Assembly (NCBI RefSeq): GCF_036010485.1
Contig: NZ_CP108568.1
Location: 1-64,000 of the forward strand
Direction: 5' to 3'
Source of the DNA: Streptomyces sp. NBC_01198
GTDB lineage: Bacteria; Actinomycetota; Actinomycetes; Streptomycetales; Streptomycetaceae
Length of the DNA: 64,000 bases
Positions within the stretch are counted from its first letter, which is position 1. Each line of letters starts with the position of its first letter. Below the pieces are notes generated by a model that was given only the letters and a program-made list of their open reading frames with translations, was not told the origin of the DNA and did not search any database. The translations under genes and the position numbers were made by a program. Of this stretch, positions 18,267 to 27,243 are shown piece after piece.

Positions 18267-18595
18267 CCCGGTGGGAGGCTCTCGCCGTCGGGGCAGGACT
18301 GAACGCGCGCGGAGTCATCCAAATCGTCATCGCAACTGTGGGACTGCATCTGGGCGTCCTGACCGGCCGGACTTACACCGTCATCATCCTTGTGGCCATC
18401 TCCACGTCCGCCATGGCCCCGCCGCTGATCCGTATCGCCATGCGACACATCGACCACGCGGTTGAGGAGCGGCTGCGACTTCGCGATGCGGTCCCAGCCC
18501 CCGCGGCTGACACGCTTCGCCCCGCCCTGAAGCGCGACGCCGCCGCTGTTGACCGTGACGTGCCTGTTCGGACCGAGTCGATGCCCGAGCTTTAG
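18267..18595 (+). pseudogene. C-terminal remnant of a cation/proton antiporter
   Basis: The open frame reads RWEALAVGAGLNARGVIQIV then VGLHLGVLTGRTYTVIILVA and AMAPPLIRIAMRHID. This matches the last two membrane helices of CPA2-type Na+/H+ antiporters, including the GAG(L/M)NARG motif. The remainder is absent; IS5 element A forms the left boundary. Its TAG stop overlaps the stop of the convergent MocR gene. Confidence 0.7.
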
Positions 18596-20070
18596 GCGAT
18601 CCATTGAGGGCGGCGGTGACTGGAGCGGCAGGGATCCTCGCCGTGGGCTTCGGCGAGGAGCCGGGCGGCCTCACGGAGCACGGAGGGGGGCAGGGTGTAG
18701 GGGATGCGTAGGCGTGTCTCGCAGACGCCTGGATCGGCCGAGAACCAGGAGCCGCTCTCGATCCGCACGCCCAGGCCACCGGCCCGCTCCGCGATCACAG
18801 AGGCTGCGGGCCGGCCCACGTCCACCCACAGCGACAGCCCACCCTCGGGTTGCCGCCACGACCAAGAAGGCAAGTGCTCCTTGAGAGCTGCTTGGAGCTC
18901 GGCGCGCTGCGCACGCAGTTGCTCCAGCCGCGAAGGGAGGAGATCACCTCGGCGTCCGAGCAGGTGCTGTGCTAGGAGCTGATCCACAACCGAACCCCCG
19001 AGGTCGGTGGCGATGCGATACGAGGCCAGTTCGTCGATGAGGTTGGCCGGCGCGCGGAGCCATCCGACCCGTAGCCCCGCCCAAAAGGACTTACTCATCG
19101 AGCCGATAGTGATCATTCGGCTGCTTTCGGCGGGTGAGGCGTGGCAGGCGAACGACGTCGGCGGCGCCACGTCGAGGGCGAGGTCGGCCAGGGTTTCGTC
19201 GACCAGGAGCCAAGTCCCGGTGCGCTGCGCCGTGCGCAGAATCCGCGTGCGCGTCTGGGCAGGCATCACCAGTCCAGTTGGATTGTGGAAGTCGGGGATC
19301 AGAAAGGCCGCGTGAGGGACGGTTTGCCGCAATGTGGCGTCCATGATGTCTGGATCCCAGCCGTCCGGTCCGACGGGAACCGTCACGGCGTGAAGACACT
19401 GCCGACGCAGCGCCTCCAGGGCGTTGGGGTAGGTCGGTGTCTCCACCAGGACCCTGTCTCCAGGAGAGCACAGCAGCCCCAGGGCGAGGCTTACTGCGTG
19501 CTGCGCACCGGAGGTGATCAGGATCTGCTCCGGGATGGTGGCAAGCCCGCGCTCGGTGAAGTGTGCGGCGACCATGGCTCGCAGATCAGGCAGCCCGTAG
19601 GGGTGGTAGCCCGGGGTTGGGGACTGTGCGATCAGCTGCTGGGCAGTTGATCGCAATGCCTCGGCGAGCTCCTGTGGCGGGAGCCCGGGCGAGGCTCGGG
19701 CAAGGTCGATCACGCTGTCCTCCGCGCGGACAGTGCGGGCGACGTTGGTGGGCGTGCGTCCCTCAGGCAGGGATGTGAAGGTTCCCGAGCCGCGGTGGCT
19801 GCGGGCGAAGCCGGTCTCTTTCAGAAGGTTGTAGGCGTAGTTGACCAGGGTGCGGCTGGCTCCCAGAGCCTGTGCGAGCGCCCGTTCGGAGGGCAGCCTG
19901 ACGTGCAAGGCGATCCGCCCGTCCAGAACAAGCTGGCTGATGGCCTGTGCAAGCAGACGATAGGGGGTGTCGCGTCCGTGCAGGGCTGGCAGCAGCGAAG
20001 CGAGCTGTCCGCTCCCCAACGCCTGCTGGGCTTGGGGAGCCGGGGCCGGTCGCGGATTTGGACTGCGCAT
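18592..20070 (-). CDS. MocR-type regulator (GntR HTH fused to aminotransferase fold)
   Basis: 492 residues from the ATG at 20070. The N-terminal GntR winged helix (about 40-105) includes LAQAISQLVLDGRI, LPSERALAQALGASRTLV and RGSGTF. The C-terminal fold-type I aminotransferase domain shows DFHNPTG, a DETLADL strand and the PLP lysine in SMSKSFWAGLRVGW. MocR proteins sense PLP or amino-acid ligands and control a neighbouring metabolic gene. Here the upstream same-strand neighbours are an MFS transporter (71-bp gap) and a glutamate-racemase-like enzyme, which are likely targets. The apparent longer ORF to 20190 is an upstream extension without support. Confidence 0.9.
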   Translation of the reverse strand: MRSPNPRPAPAPQAQQALGSGQLASLLPALHGRDTPYRLLAQAISQLVLDGRIALHVRLPSERALAQALGASRTLVNYAYNLLKETGFARSHRGSGTFTSLPEGRTPTNVARTVRAEDSVIDLARASPGLPPQELAEALRSTAQQLIAQSPTPGYHPYGLPDLRAMVAAHFTERGLATIPEQILITSGAQHAVSLALGLLCSPGDRVLVETPTYPNALEALRRQCLHAVTVPVGPDGWDPDIMDATLRQTVPHAAFLIPDFHNPTGLVMPAQTRTRILRTAQRTGTWLLVDETLADLALDVAPPTSFACHASPAESSRMITIGSMSKSFWAGLRVGWLRAPANLIDELASYRIATDLGGSVVDQLLAQHLLGRRGDLLPSRLEQLRAQRAELQAALKEHLPSWSWRQPEGGLSLWVDVGRPAASVIAERAGGLGVRIESGSWFSADPGVCETRLRIPYTLPPSVLREAARLLAEAHGEDPCRSSHRRPQWIA

Positions 20071-20140
20071 GGCTCGCCTTTCGAGCGGAGGAACACCCAG
20101 AAGAACGGTCAGTTGCTGCAAGGCGTCCCTGTGTAGGCCG

Positions 20141-21379
20141 TCAGGTCGATGGTCGAATGGCCGTCCTCCACAGGACCGCCCCAAGGGCACTCATGGCGAA
20201 GAGCGCCAGGATGCTGAAGTCGGGGACGAAGCTGCCAGTCGAGTCCTTGAGTAGTCCCAGCCCCGGAGGGACCAGGATCACCGCGATCTGGTTGACAGCC
20301 ATGGCAAGGCCGAGGGCAAACCCCGACTTCCCTGGTGGCGAGCAGTCCGCCACGTAGGCGACCCACGGTCCGTACCAGCCGAATCCGAAGAACCCCAACC
20401 AGGCCACCAGCCCACCGACGAATAACGCCGAGTGCAAAGGAGCGACGGCCCACACGAGCAGCCCGGTTGCGGCACAGCTCATACAGGTCAGCACTGGAAC
20501 CAGACGGCCGGTGCTGCGATCACTCCACGCGGCCAGGACGATACGACCGACCACACCGCAACCGAGCATCAGCAGAAGGAACGAGGCGGCCTGACCCACC
20601 GGCATCGACGCCTTGGTGTGGAGGTATAGCTCCGTCAGCAGCGACAGTCCGTACTGGAGTGACGTCATGCTGACCCCCGACAAGATGATGGTGATCATTG
20701 CTGGTGCCCGAGCCACTTCGAAACGGGCTGCCAACTGCACCCGCAGCGAAGCGCTGCGGGACGCATCCGCCGACGGGAGATCTGGCGAGCGGTAGAAGCC
20801 CATGAACACCGCACCGCCTACCAATGCCAGTGCGCCGGAGGCCACAAGCGGTGCCCGCCATCCGTAGGATCTCGCCAGCCAAGGGAGCAGGGCCGCCGCC
20901 AGCGCACCTCCCAGGGGCAGGCCTGCCTGCCGGATACCCATCGCGAAACCGCGCTGCGACGTCGCGAACCAAGAGGCTACCGACTTGCTGCCGCCGGGCT
21001 GAGCTGTGCTGTATCCCGCCCCCACGACCAGCAGACCCACCAGCAGCCACCCGTACCCCGGTGCGGCGCTCCCTCCCAGCAGCCCCGCGCCCACGATCAC
21101 GCTGCCCGCGCCCACGACCCATCGCTCCGGGTAGCGGTCCAGCAGCTCGCCTGCCACCAGAAGTCCGGCCAGCGGCACCAGCTGCGCCGCGGTGACCAGC
21201 AGCCCGATCTGCGTAGTGCTCAGATGCATTTCCCGCTGCAGGTAGACGGTGATCGAGCCGAGCCCTTGGACGAAGAAGCAGGCACACGCCTGGGCGAACG
21301 TCGCTATCACCAGGACCACCCAGCGATAGCCGGACCGCCGAGCGCTGCGTGATCGCTCCGCGTGTTCCGTGACAGTCAC
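20141..21379 (-). CDS. MFS transporter
   Basis: 412 residues with about 12 hydrophobic helices. The cytoplasmic loop 2-3 motif appears as ELLDRYPERWVVGAG, and the N-terminal half carries GLGSITVYLQREMHLSTTQ. The GTG at 21379 is the chosen start. Loops such as GGSKSVASWFATSQRG resemble MFS carriers of the CynX/NimT and oxalate-formate branches, but the substrate cannot be read from the sequence. It sits between a glutamate-racemase-like gene and a MocR regulator on one strand, so transport of an amino acid or its derivative is the natural guess. Confidence 0.85.
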   Translation of the reverse strand: MTVTEHAERSRSARRSGYRWVVLVIATFAQACACFFVQGLGSITVYLQREMHLSTTQIGLLVTAAQLVPLAGLLVAGELLDRYPERWVVGAGSVIVGAGLLGGSAAPGYGWLLVGLLVVGAGYSTAQPGGSKSVASWFATSQRGFAMGIRQAGLPLGGALAAALLPWLARSYGWRAPLVASGALALVGGAVFMGFYRSPDLPSADASRSASLRVQLAARFEVARAPAMITIILSGVSMTSLQYGLSLLTELYLHTKASMPVGQAASFLLLMLGCGVVGRIVLAAWSDRSTGRLVPVLTCMSCAATGLLVWAVAPLHSALFVGGLVAWLGFFGFGWYGPWVAYVADCSPPGKSGFALGLAMAVNQIAVILVPPGLGLLKDSTGSFVPDFSILALFAMSALGAVLWRTAIRPST

Positions 21380-21476
21380 ATCGAACTCCCGTGTATTGCA
21401 GTCCCTCGACACGAGGACGCCCAGATAGCGGCACGGCTCAGCCGACCCGGCACCCTTTGTGGTTCGAGCGCAGCAA

Positions 21477-22340
21477 CTATCCAGGGACTGCCGACCCGTG
21501 CAGCAGCCGACCTTCGACATACGCTGAGGCCGCCGCAGGCAGTTCCTCCACACGCCCACTGCGCAGCACGGTGAGACTGCCGGTAGCGGCGACCCCCGGC
21601 TGGGGTTTGAGGCCCACGCTTGCCAGTGCCCGGCGGGCCAGAGCATCAGCCGAGCCGTGCAGCGCGGGCCCGGCCCCGCCACCGCCTCGCAGCAGCACAG
21701 CACGGATCTGAGGGGCGACCAGCTCGTAGTGCGTACATGCAAGGACAACCGAGCGGACAGCGATGGGGGTCTTGGCAACCGCGGCAGTGATGGCGGCAGT
21801 CGTCGCTTCCGCGTCCGCGGTTTCGATCGCGTCCGACAGCCCATGGCAGGCGACCTCGGCCACTGACACGCCCGCTGCGAAACGCCCGAGCAGACGCTGC
21901 AGCCCTTCGCTGCGGACCCCGGTCGGCGTGCCCCATACAGCGAACGGGCCGCCGCCAGCAGCGGCCTCTGCCACGGCGGGCAGGGTCTCGACCACCACCA
22001 CGCTGGTTCCCAGGCTGGCCCGGATAGCGGGCATGGCAAGCAACGTGGCCGTGTTGCACGCGACAATCAGCAAATCCGGCTGGAAGGCAGCCGCCGCCTC
22101 AGCTACCAAAAGCGCACGTGCCGTGAGGTCCTCGGGAGTGCGCACCCCCCAGGGCATGCCATCAGGATCTGTGGACAGCACCAGATCCACATCAGGACGA
22201 AGCCGCCGCACAGCAGCCGCGGTGGCCAGCAGCCCAAGCCCGACATCCATGACCGCAACGCGTGGCGGCCCATCGCCGCTACGAGCCCGCCATCTCGACG
22301 CGCTGACGCCATGCAGCAGATTGTCCACGCTCTCCACCAT
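21477..22340 (-). CDS. Glutamate/aspartate racemase-like enzyme (MurI family)
   Basis: 287 residues. The ATG at 22340 is preceded by GGAGGTG at good spacing, which favours it over an ATG at 22382. Both catalytic-cysteine signatures of cofactor-independent racemases are present: VACNTATLLA and LACTHYELV. MurI makes D-glutamate for peptidoglycan. Placement with an MFS transporter and a MocR regulator, far from cell-wall genes, suggests a paralogue with a metabolic or D-amino-acid role rather than the housekeeping enzyme. The substrate is inferred. The SDNP-type N-terminal acid motif is replaced by VMDVGLGLL, so activity should not be assumed. Confidence 0.82.
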   Translation of the reverse strand: MVESVDNLLHGVSASRWRARSGDGPPRVAVMDVGLGLLATAAAVRRLRPDVDLVLSTDPDGMPWGVRTPEDLTARALLVAEAAAAFQPDLLIVACNTATLLAMPAIRASLGTSVVVVETLPAVAEAAAGGGPFAVWGTPTGVRSEGLQRLLGRFAAGVSVAEVACHGLSDAIETADAEATTAAITAAVAKTPIAVRSVVLACTHYELVAPQIRAVLLRGGGGAGPALHGSADALARRALASVGLKPQPGVAATGSLTVLRSGRVEELPAAASAYVEGRLLHGSAVPG

Positions 22341-22505
22341 GCCCCACCTCCACACAGGCGCCACGCACGCCGAAGAAGCCAAGTCTTAAGCCGGCCCGAA
22401 CTCACGAGACATAGCCAATCCGCAGCAAGTGGTCGAGCCGTACCCCACATCCCGCCTGCCGACATTCAAGGCGGCGCGTCCGGTGGTGCCCGCGTACACG
22501 CGAAT

Positions 22506-23060
22506 GTGCCCTGGCAGGTAGAGGTGGTCGCCTTCCCGGCCCCGCAGGCGTCGTCCGGCCAGGATCCCGCCGGCCGCGCCGTACGCGACGTCTCCCGGCC
22601 CGCCAGCACTGCTCGCGTTACGTGGGACGACGAGGCAACGCCGCCGGGAGACGCGCCACTGCCGGCGGCGCTCGTCGCCCTCTGGCGTGCGGGCCGGGTC
22701 CTCATGGTCTTCGATCGGTACCGTCAGTCCTGGGAACTTCCGGGCGGGTGTATCGAGCAGGGTGAATCGCCTCGTCAGGCAGTTCTGCGTGAACTGTTGG
22801 AGGAGAGCGGGCAGGAGCCTGACGGACCGTTGCGGTTCGTCGGCTATGCAAAATTTGTACTGGCACCCGACCAGCGAGTCGAATACCTGGCCGTGTTCGC
22901 AGGTCACTGTGCCGGAGCCCGCGCCTTTCAAGCCAACGAGGAGACCGCAGCCGTTCACTGGTGGGATCTTCACGAAGCACTCCCAGGGCATGTTCAGCGC
23001 CTGGACGCCTGTCTCGCCGAGCTCACGCGCTTGCCCAGCAGATCGCCCCACCCGGGCTGA
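22506..23060 (+). CDS. Nudix hydrolase
   Basis: The Nudix box is complete: GCIEQGESPRQAVLRELLEE then SGQ, matching G-x5-E-x7-REUxEExGU. It is preceded by SWELPGG and followed by FVGYAKFVLAPDQRVEYL. The GTG at 22506 is one of several possible starts; the open frame extends to 22311 but its early part looks non-coding. Nudix enzymes hydrolyse nucleoside-diphosphate derivatives; the substrate is not predictable. It is convergent with the GHKL-nuclease gene and shares the terminator at 23261-23287 with it. Confidence 0.8.
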   Translation: MPWQVEVVAFPAPQASSGQDPAGRAVRDVSRPASTARVTWDDEATPPGDAPLPAALVALWRAGRVLMVFDRYRQSWELPGGCIEQGESPRQAVLRELLEESGQEPDGPLRFVGYAKFVLAPDQRVEYLAVFAGHCAGARAFQANEETAAVHWWDLHEALPGHVQRLDACLAELTRLPSRSPHPG

Positions 23061-23260
23061 GCGGCCGACGCTGTCGGGGCCTGGGATGTCCCGACCTGGC
23101 GGGCGGTCGTTGGACTTGGAGCCCCGCTTCGGCGGGCTCTGGGGCGGGCCTGGACCTCACCAGCTGGTGGACCATCGGCTGCCAGTACGCCGCCCGGGAC
23201 TAACAGATCGCGCCGGCAGCACCGCGGCGGAGCAGTGGCGCGGCCGGTAGCCCGGGCGCT

Positions 23261-23287
23261 GCGGCGGCACCGGGTTGGTGCCGCCGC
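23261..23287. terminator. Bidirectional hairpin terminator candidate
   Basis: A perfect 11-bp stem (GCGGCGGCACC and its complement) with a 5-nt loop lies between two convergent genes. There is no U-tract, as usual for actinobacteria. Confidence 0.65.
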
Positions 23288-25383
23288 ATCTGCTTCGAGT
23301 TCGGCTTCGGGACGCTCTGCCACCACCCCCGCCGCGCACAGCATTCAGTCCTGCTGCTGGGAGACCGCCGGCTCGGACTCTTCGGCCTCGTCTGGCTGCG
23401 TCCAAGCGTCAGGAATGAAGTGCGAGTAGCTCTCGCGCAGGTGCTGGGTAACGCGGTCGTCGGTCGCCTCGTAGTTGAGCTGTTCCTGGAAGAACCGCAG
23501 CTTCTTTTCCCCGGCGTCAAGGATCTCGCCCCAGTTCTTGACCCAGACCTCGTAGTCCTCCTGGATGTCAGCGAGACCGGGCGGCCGGTCCTTCTGTCGG
23601 ATGTCGCGAAGGATCTTGTCGGAGTATGCGTAGGTGATGAGGTAGAAGCGCCACTTGGCGCCCACCCCGCTGTACTGGGGGTCATCGATGATGGCTCGTG
23701 CGTAGCTCTTGATCTGGTCGAGTTCCTTCGGGCCGACCTTCACCGTGGGTCGCTTGAGTTCGATGACGAGCCGCTCGGTGGAGTTGTCATCCCGGCGACT
23801 GCGGAAGAGCAGAATGTCGACCCGGCCGCCGCGCCCGTCCGGCTGGGTCACAGTCTCGAGCTCGTGTTCCAGGACCACGTCTTCACCGAGGTGGTCTTCC
23901 AGGTGCGCACGCAGGACGTTGGTGAGCCCGAGCTCGCTCCTGGTCATGTTCCAGTCTTCGCCGAACAGCCAGAGGTTCTTGTTGACCATGGGATGGAGCT
24001 GGTCGACCTCTCGCAGGTCCTTCCGGCGGTGTTCGTCGGCGAGGATCCCGCGGAGTGCCCGGATGAAGTTCAGGCGGTTGGTGACCGTGGTGGCCGCGCC
24101 GATGACGTGCGTCAGGTCAGTGCTGTCCAGGAGATTCTTCAGGTGCCGGCGATCGTCGTCGCTGAGCGCCAGGACCTTTTCCAGGATGGTGTGGAGATCA
24201 CCGGGGCTGCTCTCCAGGGCGGTGCGGATGAGGTTGACCGACAGGCTGCGGGCCGCGCCCTTGCTGGGCAGCGCGTGCCGGGCGGCGGTGACGACGACAT
24301 CGAAGGTCTGGCGCTCCACGGCGAGAGCGCCGGTCGCCAGCTCGTCATCGTAGGGGTAGATACCTTCGGACTTGAGCTGCCGCACGACCTCTGCGGAGAT
24401 CTGGGCCCCGCGAACGGCAAGGTGCTGCTGGACCGCCTTGACGGCTGCGTCCAAGAGGCCGGAGTGAGCCATGGTCAGGCCGTGCAGGTCGTCGACAGAC
24501 AGGCCGTTGAAGAGGTTGGCGCGCAGGTAGGGGGTGAAGCTGATGATGCCGTCGGACCAGTCCTTGCCGTGCTCGCCCAGCGCGATGCCGGCAGCGTTGC
24601 ACAGGAGCATGGCGCGGTCACCCATGCGTTTGTTCCACTCGACAAAGGTGACGACCGGGGGCGGATCCTCGCCTGCGTATTCCGGTGGCAGGTCCAGCTC
24701 CAGGTCGACGGGGTCGCCCACGATGATGTCGCTGGGGTCGAGCTGTTTGCCGTCGAACGTGACGCGCACGTGCGGGTACGCCAGGAGATAGAACGCCAGC
24801 TTCGCGGTGAGGTTCGCTGCGGCGTCGTCACGCTCCAGGCTGCTCAGCGGCTTGCCCTGCGGTACAGAGATGCGAACGACCGTGCCGGGCTTCTCCCGCG
24901 CTGGCCCTGTCTCCTCCACCTGCCAGATGGTGGCGTGGTCGGCGTTGCCGCGGATCCGGACCCCGACCAAGGAGTCGTCGGCCACGGCTGCAGACTCCCA
25001 GGTGAGCTGGTCTCCCAGGGCAAAAGCGAAGAGGCGGCCTTCGCCGTTACGGCCGTGCAGGATGCGTTCTCCGCCTTCGGTATGTGTCCTGCTCGTCTTC
25101 CAGGTGGTGCCGAACGCCTGGAAGGCGGTGCGCGCCCGCTCAGGTGTCATGCCGTGGCCGTTGTCGGTCACGACGACGTCGGTGATCGCCTTCCACCCGG
25201 AGCGCCGCAACTCGACGTCGACCTCGGTGGCATTGGCGTCCAGGGCGTTCCACACCAGTTCGGCGACCGCCGTGATCTGGGGCCTCTTCTTGAACTGGAG
25301 GATCTTGCGCTCGCCGACCGAGAGCTCGAACTCAGTCGCTGTTGTCGTTCCGAATTTGAGGGCGGCGTTTTCGCTGGTCAGGC

Positions 25384-25950
25384 ATGGGTTGGGTGGTTCG
25401 GTGGGAGGTGTGGCCTGTCGGGTTGTCGCTCGCTGGGGAGGCCGGGATGCCGTCGGTTGTCGGACTGCTGGAACGGCACGAGGTTGCTGCTCGTCGTCGT
25501 GTCGACGGGCTGCGGGAGGAGGCCGACCGGATCCACGCCGAGTTGGCCGAGGCCGAGCAGGAATGGCGGGAGTGGTCGGTCGCCCGCAGGCGGGTCGACG
25601 CGGTGCTGGCTTCCGGCGGCGATGACCAGGCGGAAGCCTCCCAAAGCTCGCGGGATGCGGTGCAATCGAGGTCACAGGTGCCTGTGTGGCGCGAAGGGCT
25701 TGCCCGGTCGGTCCTGTCGGTGGACTACCAGCGGATCGTGCAGGCACTCGCCGACCGGTCCCGGCTTCGTCAAGGGCCCTTGACCTGCCAGGAGATGGCC
25801 GCGGTGTTCGGGATGGACGTGGTGCCGGCTCGGGTGGAGGCCTTGCGGGCGAAGGCGAAACGCCTGGTCGCGCGGGGATGGCTGACCGAGCCCTCACCAG
25901 GCCGGTTCACGCTGGCGAAGGGTGTTGCCGGGCCAGCCGGCGGGTCATGA
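25384..25950 (+). CDS. IS5 passenger: coiled-coil / winged-helix protein (element B)
   Basis: Up to 188 residues, with a possible start at an ATG 21 codons in (MPSVVGLLERH). A coiled coil (VDGLREEADRIHAELAEAEQ) is followed by a variable linker, then VPVWREGLARSVLSVDYQRI and a winged-helix-like end (LTCQEMAAVFGMDVVPARVE, then RAKAKRLVARGWLTEPSPG). It is convergent with the transposase, overlapping it by 44 bp. The function is not known; the same gene is present in all four IS5-type elements here. Confidence 0.75.
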   Translation: MGWVVRWEVWPVGLSLAGEAGMPSVVGLLERHEVAARRRVDGLREEADRIHAELAEAEQEWREWSVARRRVDAVLASGGDDQAEASQSSRDAVQSRSQVPVWREGLARSVLSVDYQRIVQALADRSRLRQGPLTCQEMAAVFGMDVVPARVEALRAKAKRLVARGWLTEPSPGRFTLAKGVAGPAGGS

Positions 25951-26824
25951 GCAGGGTCATCGACCAGTAGACGATCGCCTCCGCGCTGGTGGTGCGGCGT
26001 TCGTAGTCGCGTGCCAGCCGGCGGGTGCGCATCAGCCAGGCGTTGGTGCGCTCAACGATCCACCGCTTGGGCAGGACCACGAAGCCGCGTCGGTCGTCGC
26101 TGCGTTTGACGATCTGCAGGACCAGCGCGAGGACGGCCAGGCAGTGCTTGACGAGGCTGCCGGTGTATCCGCCGTCTGCCCGGACCAGGACCAGACGGTG
26201 ATGCGCCTCGGTCACCCGCTGGAGCAGGACCTTCGCGGCGGTGCGGTCTCCGACGTCCGCAGCGGTGACCATCACGCCCAGCAGCAGGCCGAGACTGTCG
26301 ACGACGAGGTGCCTTTTGCGGCCGTTGATCAGCTTCCCGCCGTCGAAGCCGCGGCTGTCGGAGCCGACGACCGCGTCCGCCTTGACCGACTGGGAGTCGA
26401 TCACGGCGGCCGTCGGCTCGATGTCCCGCCCGGCACGGGTGCGGACCCGGTCGCGCAGCCGGTCGTGGAACTCCCCGATCAGGCCGCGGTCGCGCCAGCG
26501 GCGGAAGAACGCGTAGACCCGGTCCCATGGCGGGAAATCGGCCGGCATCGCGCGCCACTTGATCCCGTTGTCGACCAGATACCGCACCGCGTCCAGTATG
26601 GCCCGGTGGCAATACGCCTCCGACTGCCCGCCCCGGCCCCGCATCCAGCCCGGCACCGGCAGCAACGGCCGGACCACCGCCCACTCCGCGTCCGTCATGT
26701 CCGACGGATACCGAGGCCGGCGCGTGCCGTGGTCGGCGGCGTTTCCGAACCGGTGTGCCAGGCAGTCACACCCCGGAGTGACCGAACTGGACGGCCCAGC
26801 CATCGACACGGAACACTCCAACAC
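25907..26824 (-). CDS. IS5-family transposase (element B)
   Basis: 305 residues. The N-terminal domain has MTDAEWAVVRPLLPVPGWM. The DDE core has AVIDSQSVKADAVVG, RGFDGGKLINGRKRH, LVRADGGYTGSLV and RWIVERTNAWLMRTRRLARD. It differs from the element C transposase at a handful of residues I could see (for example PVPG versus PLPG, and GQSE versus GQPE). It appears intact. Confidence 0.93.
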   Translation of the reverse strand: MLECSVSMAGPSSSVTPGCDCLAHRFGNAADHGTRRPRYPSDMTDAEWAVVRPLLPVPGWMRGRGGQSEAYCHRAILDAVRYLVDNGIKWRAMPADFPPWDRVYAFFRRWRDRGLIGEFHDRLRDRVRTRAGRDIEPTAAVIDSQSVKADAVVGSDSRGFDGGKLINGRKRHLVVDSLGLLLGVMVTAADVGDRTAAKVLLQRVTEAHHRLVLVRADGGYTGSLVKHCLAVLALVLQIVKRSDDRRGFVVLPKRWIVERTNAWLMRTRRLARDYERRTTSAEAIVYWSMTLLMTRRLARQHPSPA

Positions 26825-27243
26825 CGGGGCCTCCTGACGTTGTTCGTTGATTCGACACCATCGAACTGTTCAGAAGGCCCCACCCTTATGCACCGACCAT
26901 GCCGTCACCACCCAAACGGGAACCCCGGTTCGAAGCCCACTCCCCAAGGCCGGAACGACAACAGCGACTCAGTCAGCGGCGGCTCGCTCTGCGCCGGCAG
27001 GTGGGCGCTGACCACGTCCACGCCAACTCCGTTGCGGGCAGCGCCTTCTGTGCTGTTCTCCCCAGACATGCGGTGACCGTACCGGTTTCACTCAGTGCGG
27101 TACACCTCGCCGTGCGTGAAGGGGGTCGGCGTGCCATGGGGAACCACTCTCAGGGCTGATGCAGCGGCCAGCGGCTTGGCAGGGCCCTAGGCCGGATGCT
27201 GCGCTGGCATCCTCCCAACCCGCTCGGGCTAGGCTTCCGCGCC

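Larger units (their letters stand above)
25335..26968 (-). mobile_element. IS5-family element B with passenger gene
   Basis: 1,634 bp with inverted repeats GTCGCTGTTGTCGTTCCG, and TCA duplicated at 25332-25334 and 26969-26971. Element C (42942-44575) has the same length and near-identical genes but lies in the opposite orientation. The insertion disrupts the GHKL nuclease gene at codon 34. Confidence 0.95.
23345..27069 (-). pseudogene. GHKL ATPase / PD-(D/E)XK nuclease gene, split by IS5 element B
   Basis: The gene starts at ATG 27069 (MSGENSTEGAARNGVGV), is cut after codon 33 by the IS5 element, and resumes at 25334. Removing the element and one TCA restores the frame (PPLTE joined to FELSVGERKILQF) and gives 695 residues. 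The GHKL ATPase domain shows ELVWNALDANA, VVVTDNGHGMT and HGRNGEGRLFAF. The C-terminus has a PD-(D/E)XK nuclease: RVDILLF, then RLVIELKRP, then a Q..Y helix (LDQIKSYARAI). MORC/MutL-like ATPases with nuclease tails occur in restriction-like defence systems. Without the IS the protein would be intact; now only an N-terminally truncated product could be made. It is divergent from the DUF3800 gene. Confidence 0.85.

Noticed and set aside
23420..25783. 787-residue plus-strand open frame
   Set aside because: Shadow of the GHKL nuclease gene; it also runs across an IS5 boundary.
23345..25897. Apparent 850-residue protein with a Pro/Arg-rich N-terminus fused to the GHKL domain
   Set aside because: The first 188 residues are the antisense of the IS5 passenger gene; the true N-terminus lies beyond the IS at 26972-27069.
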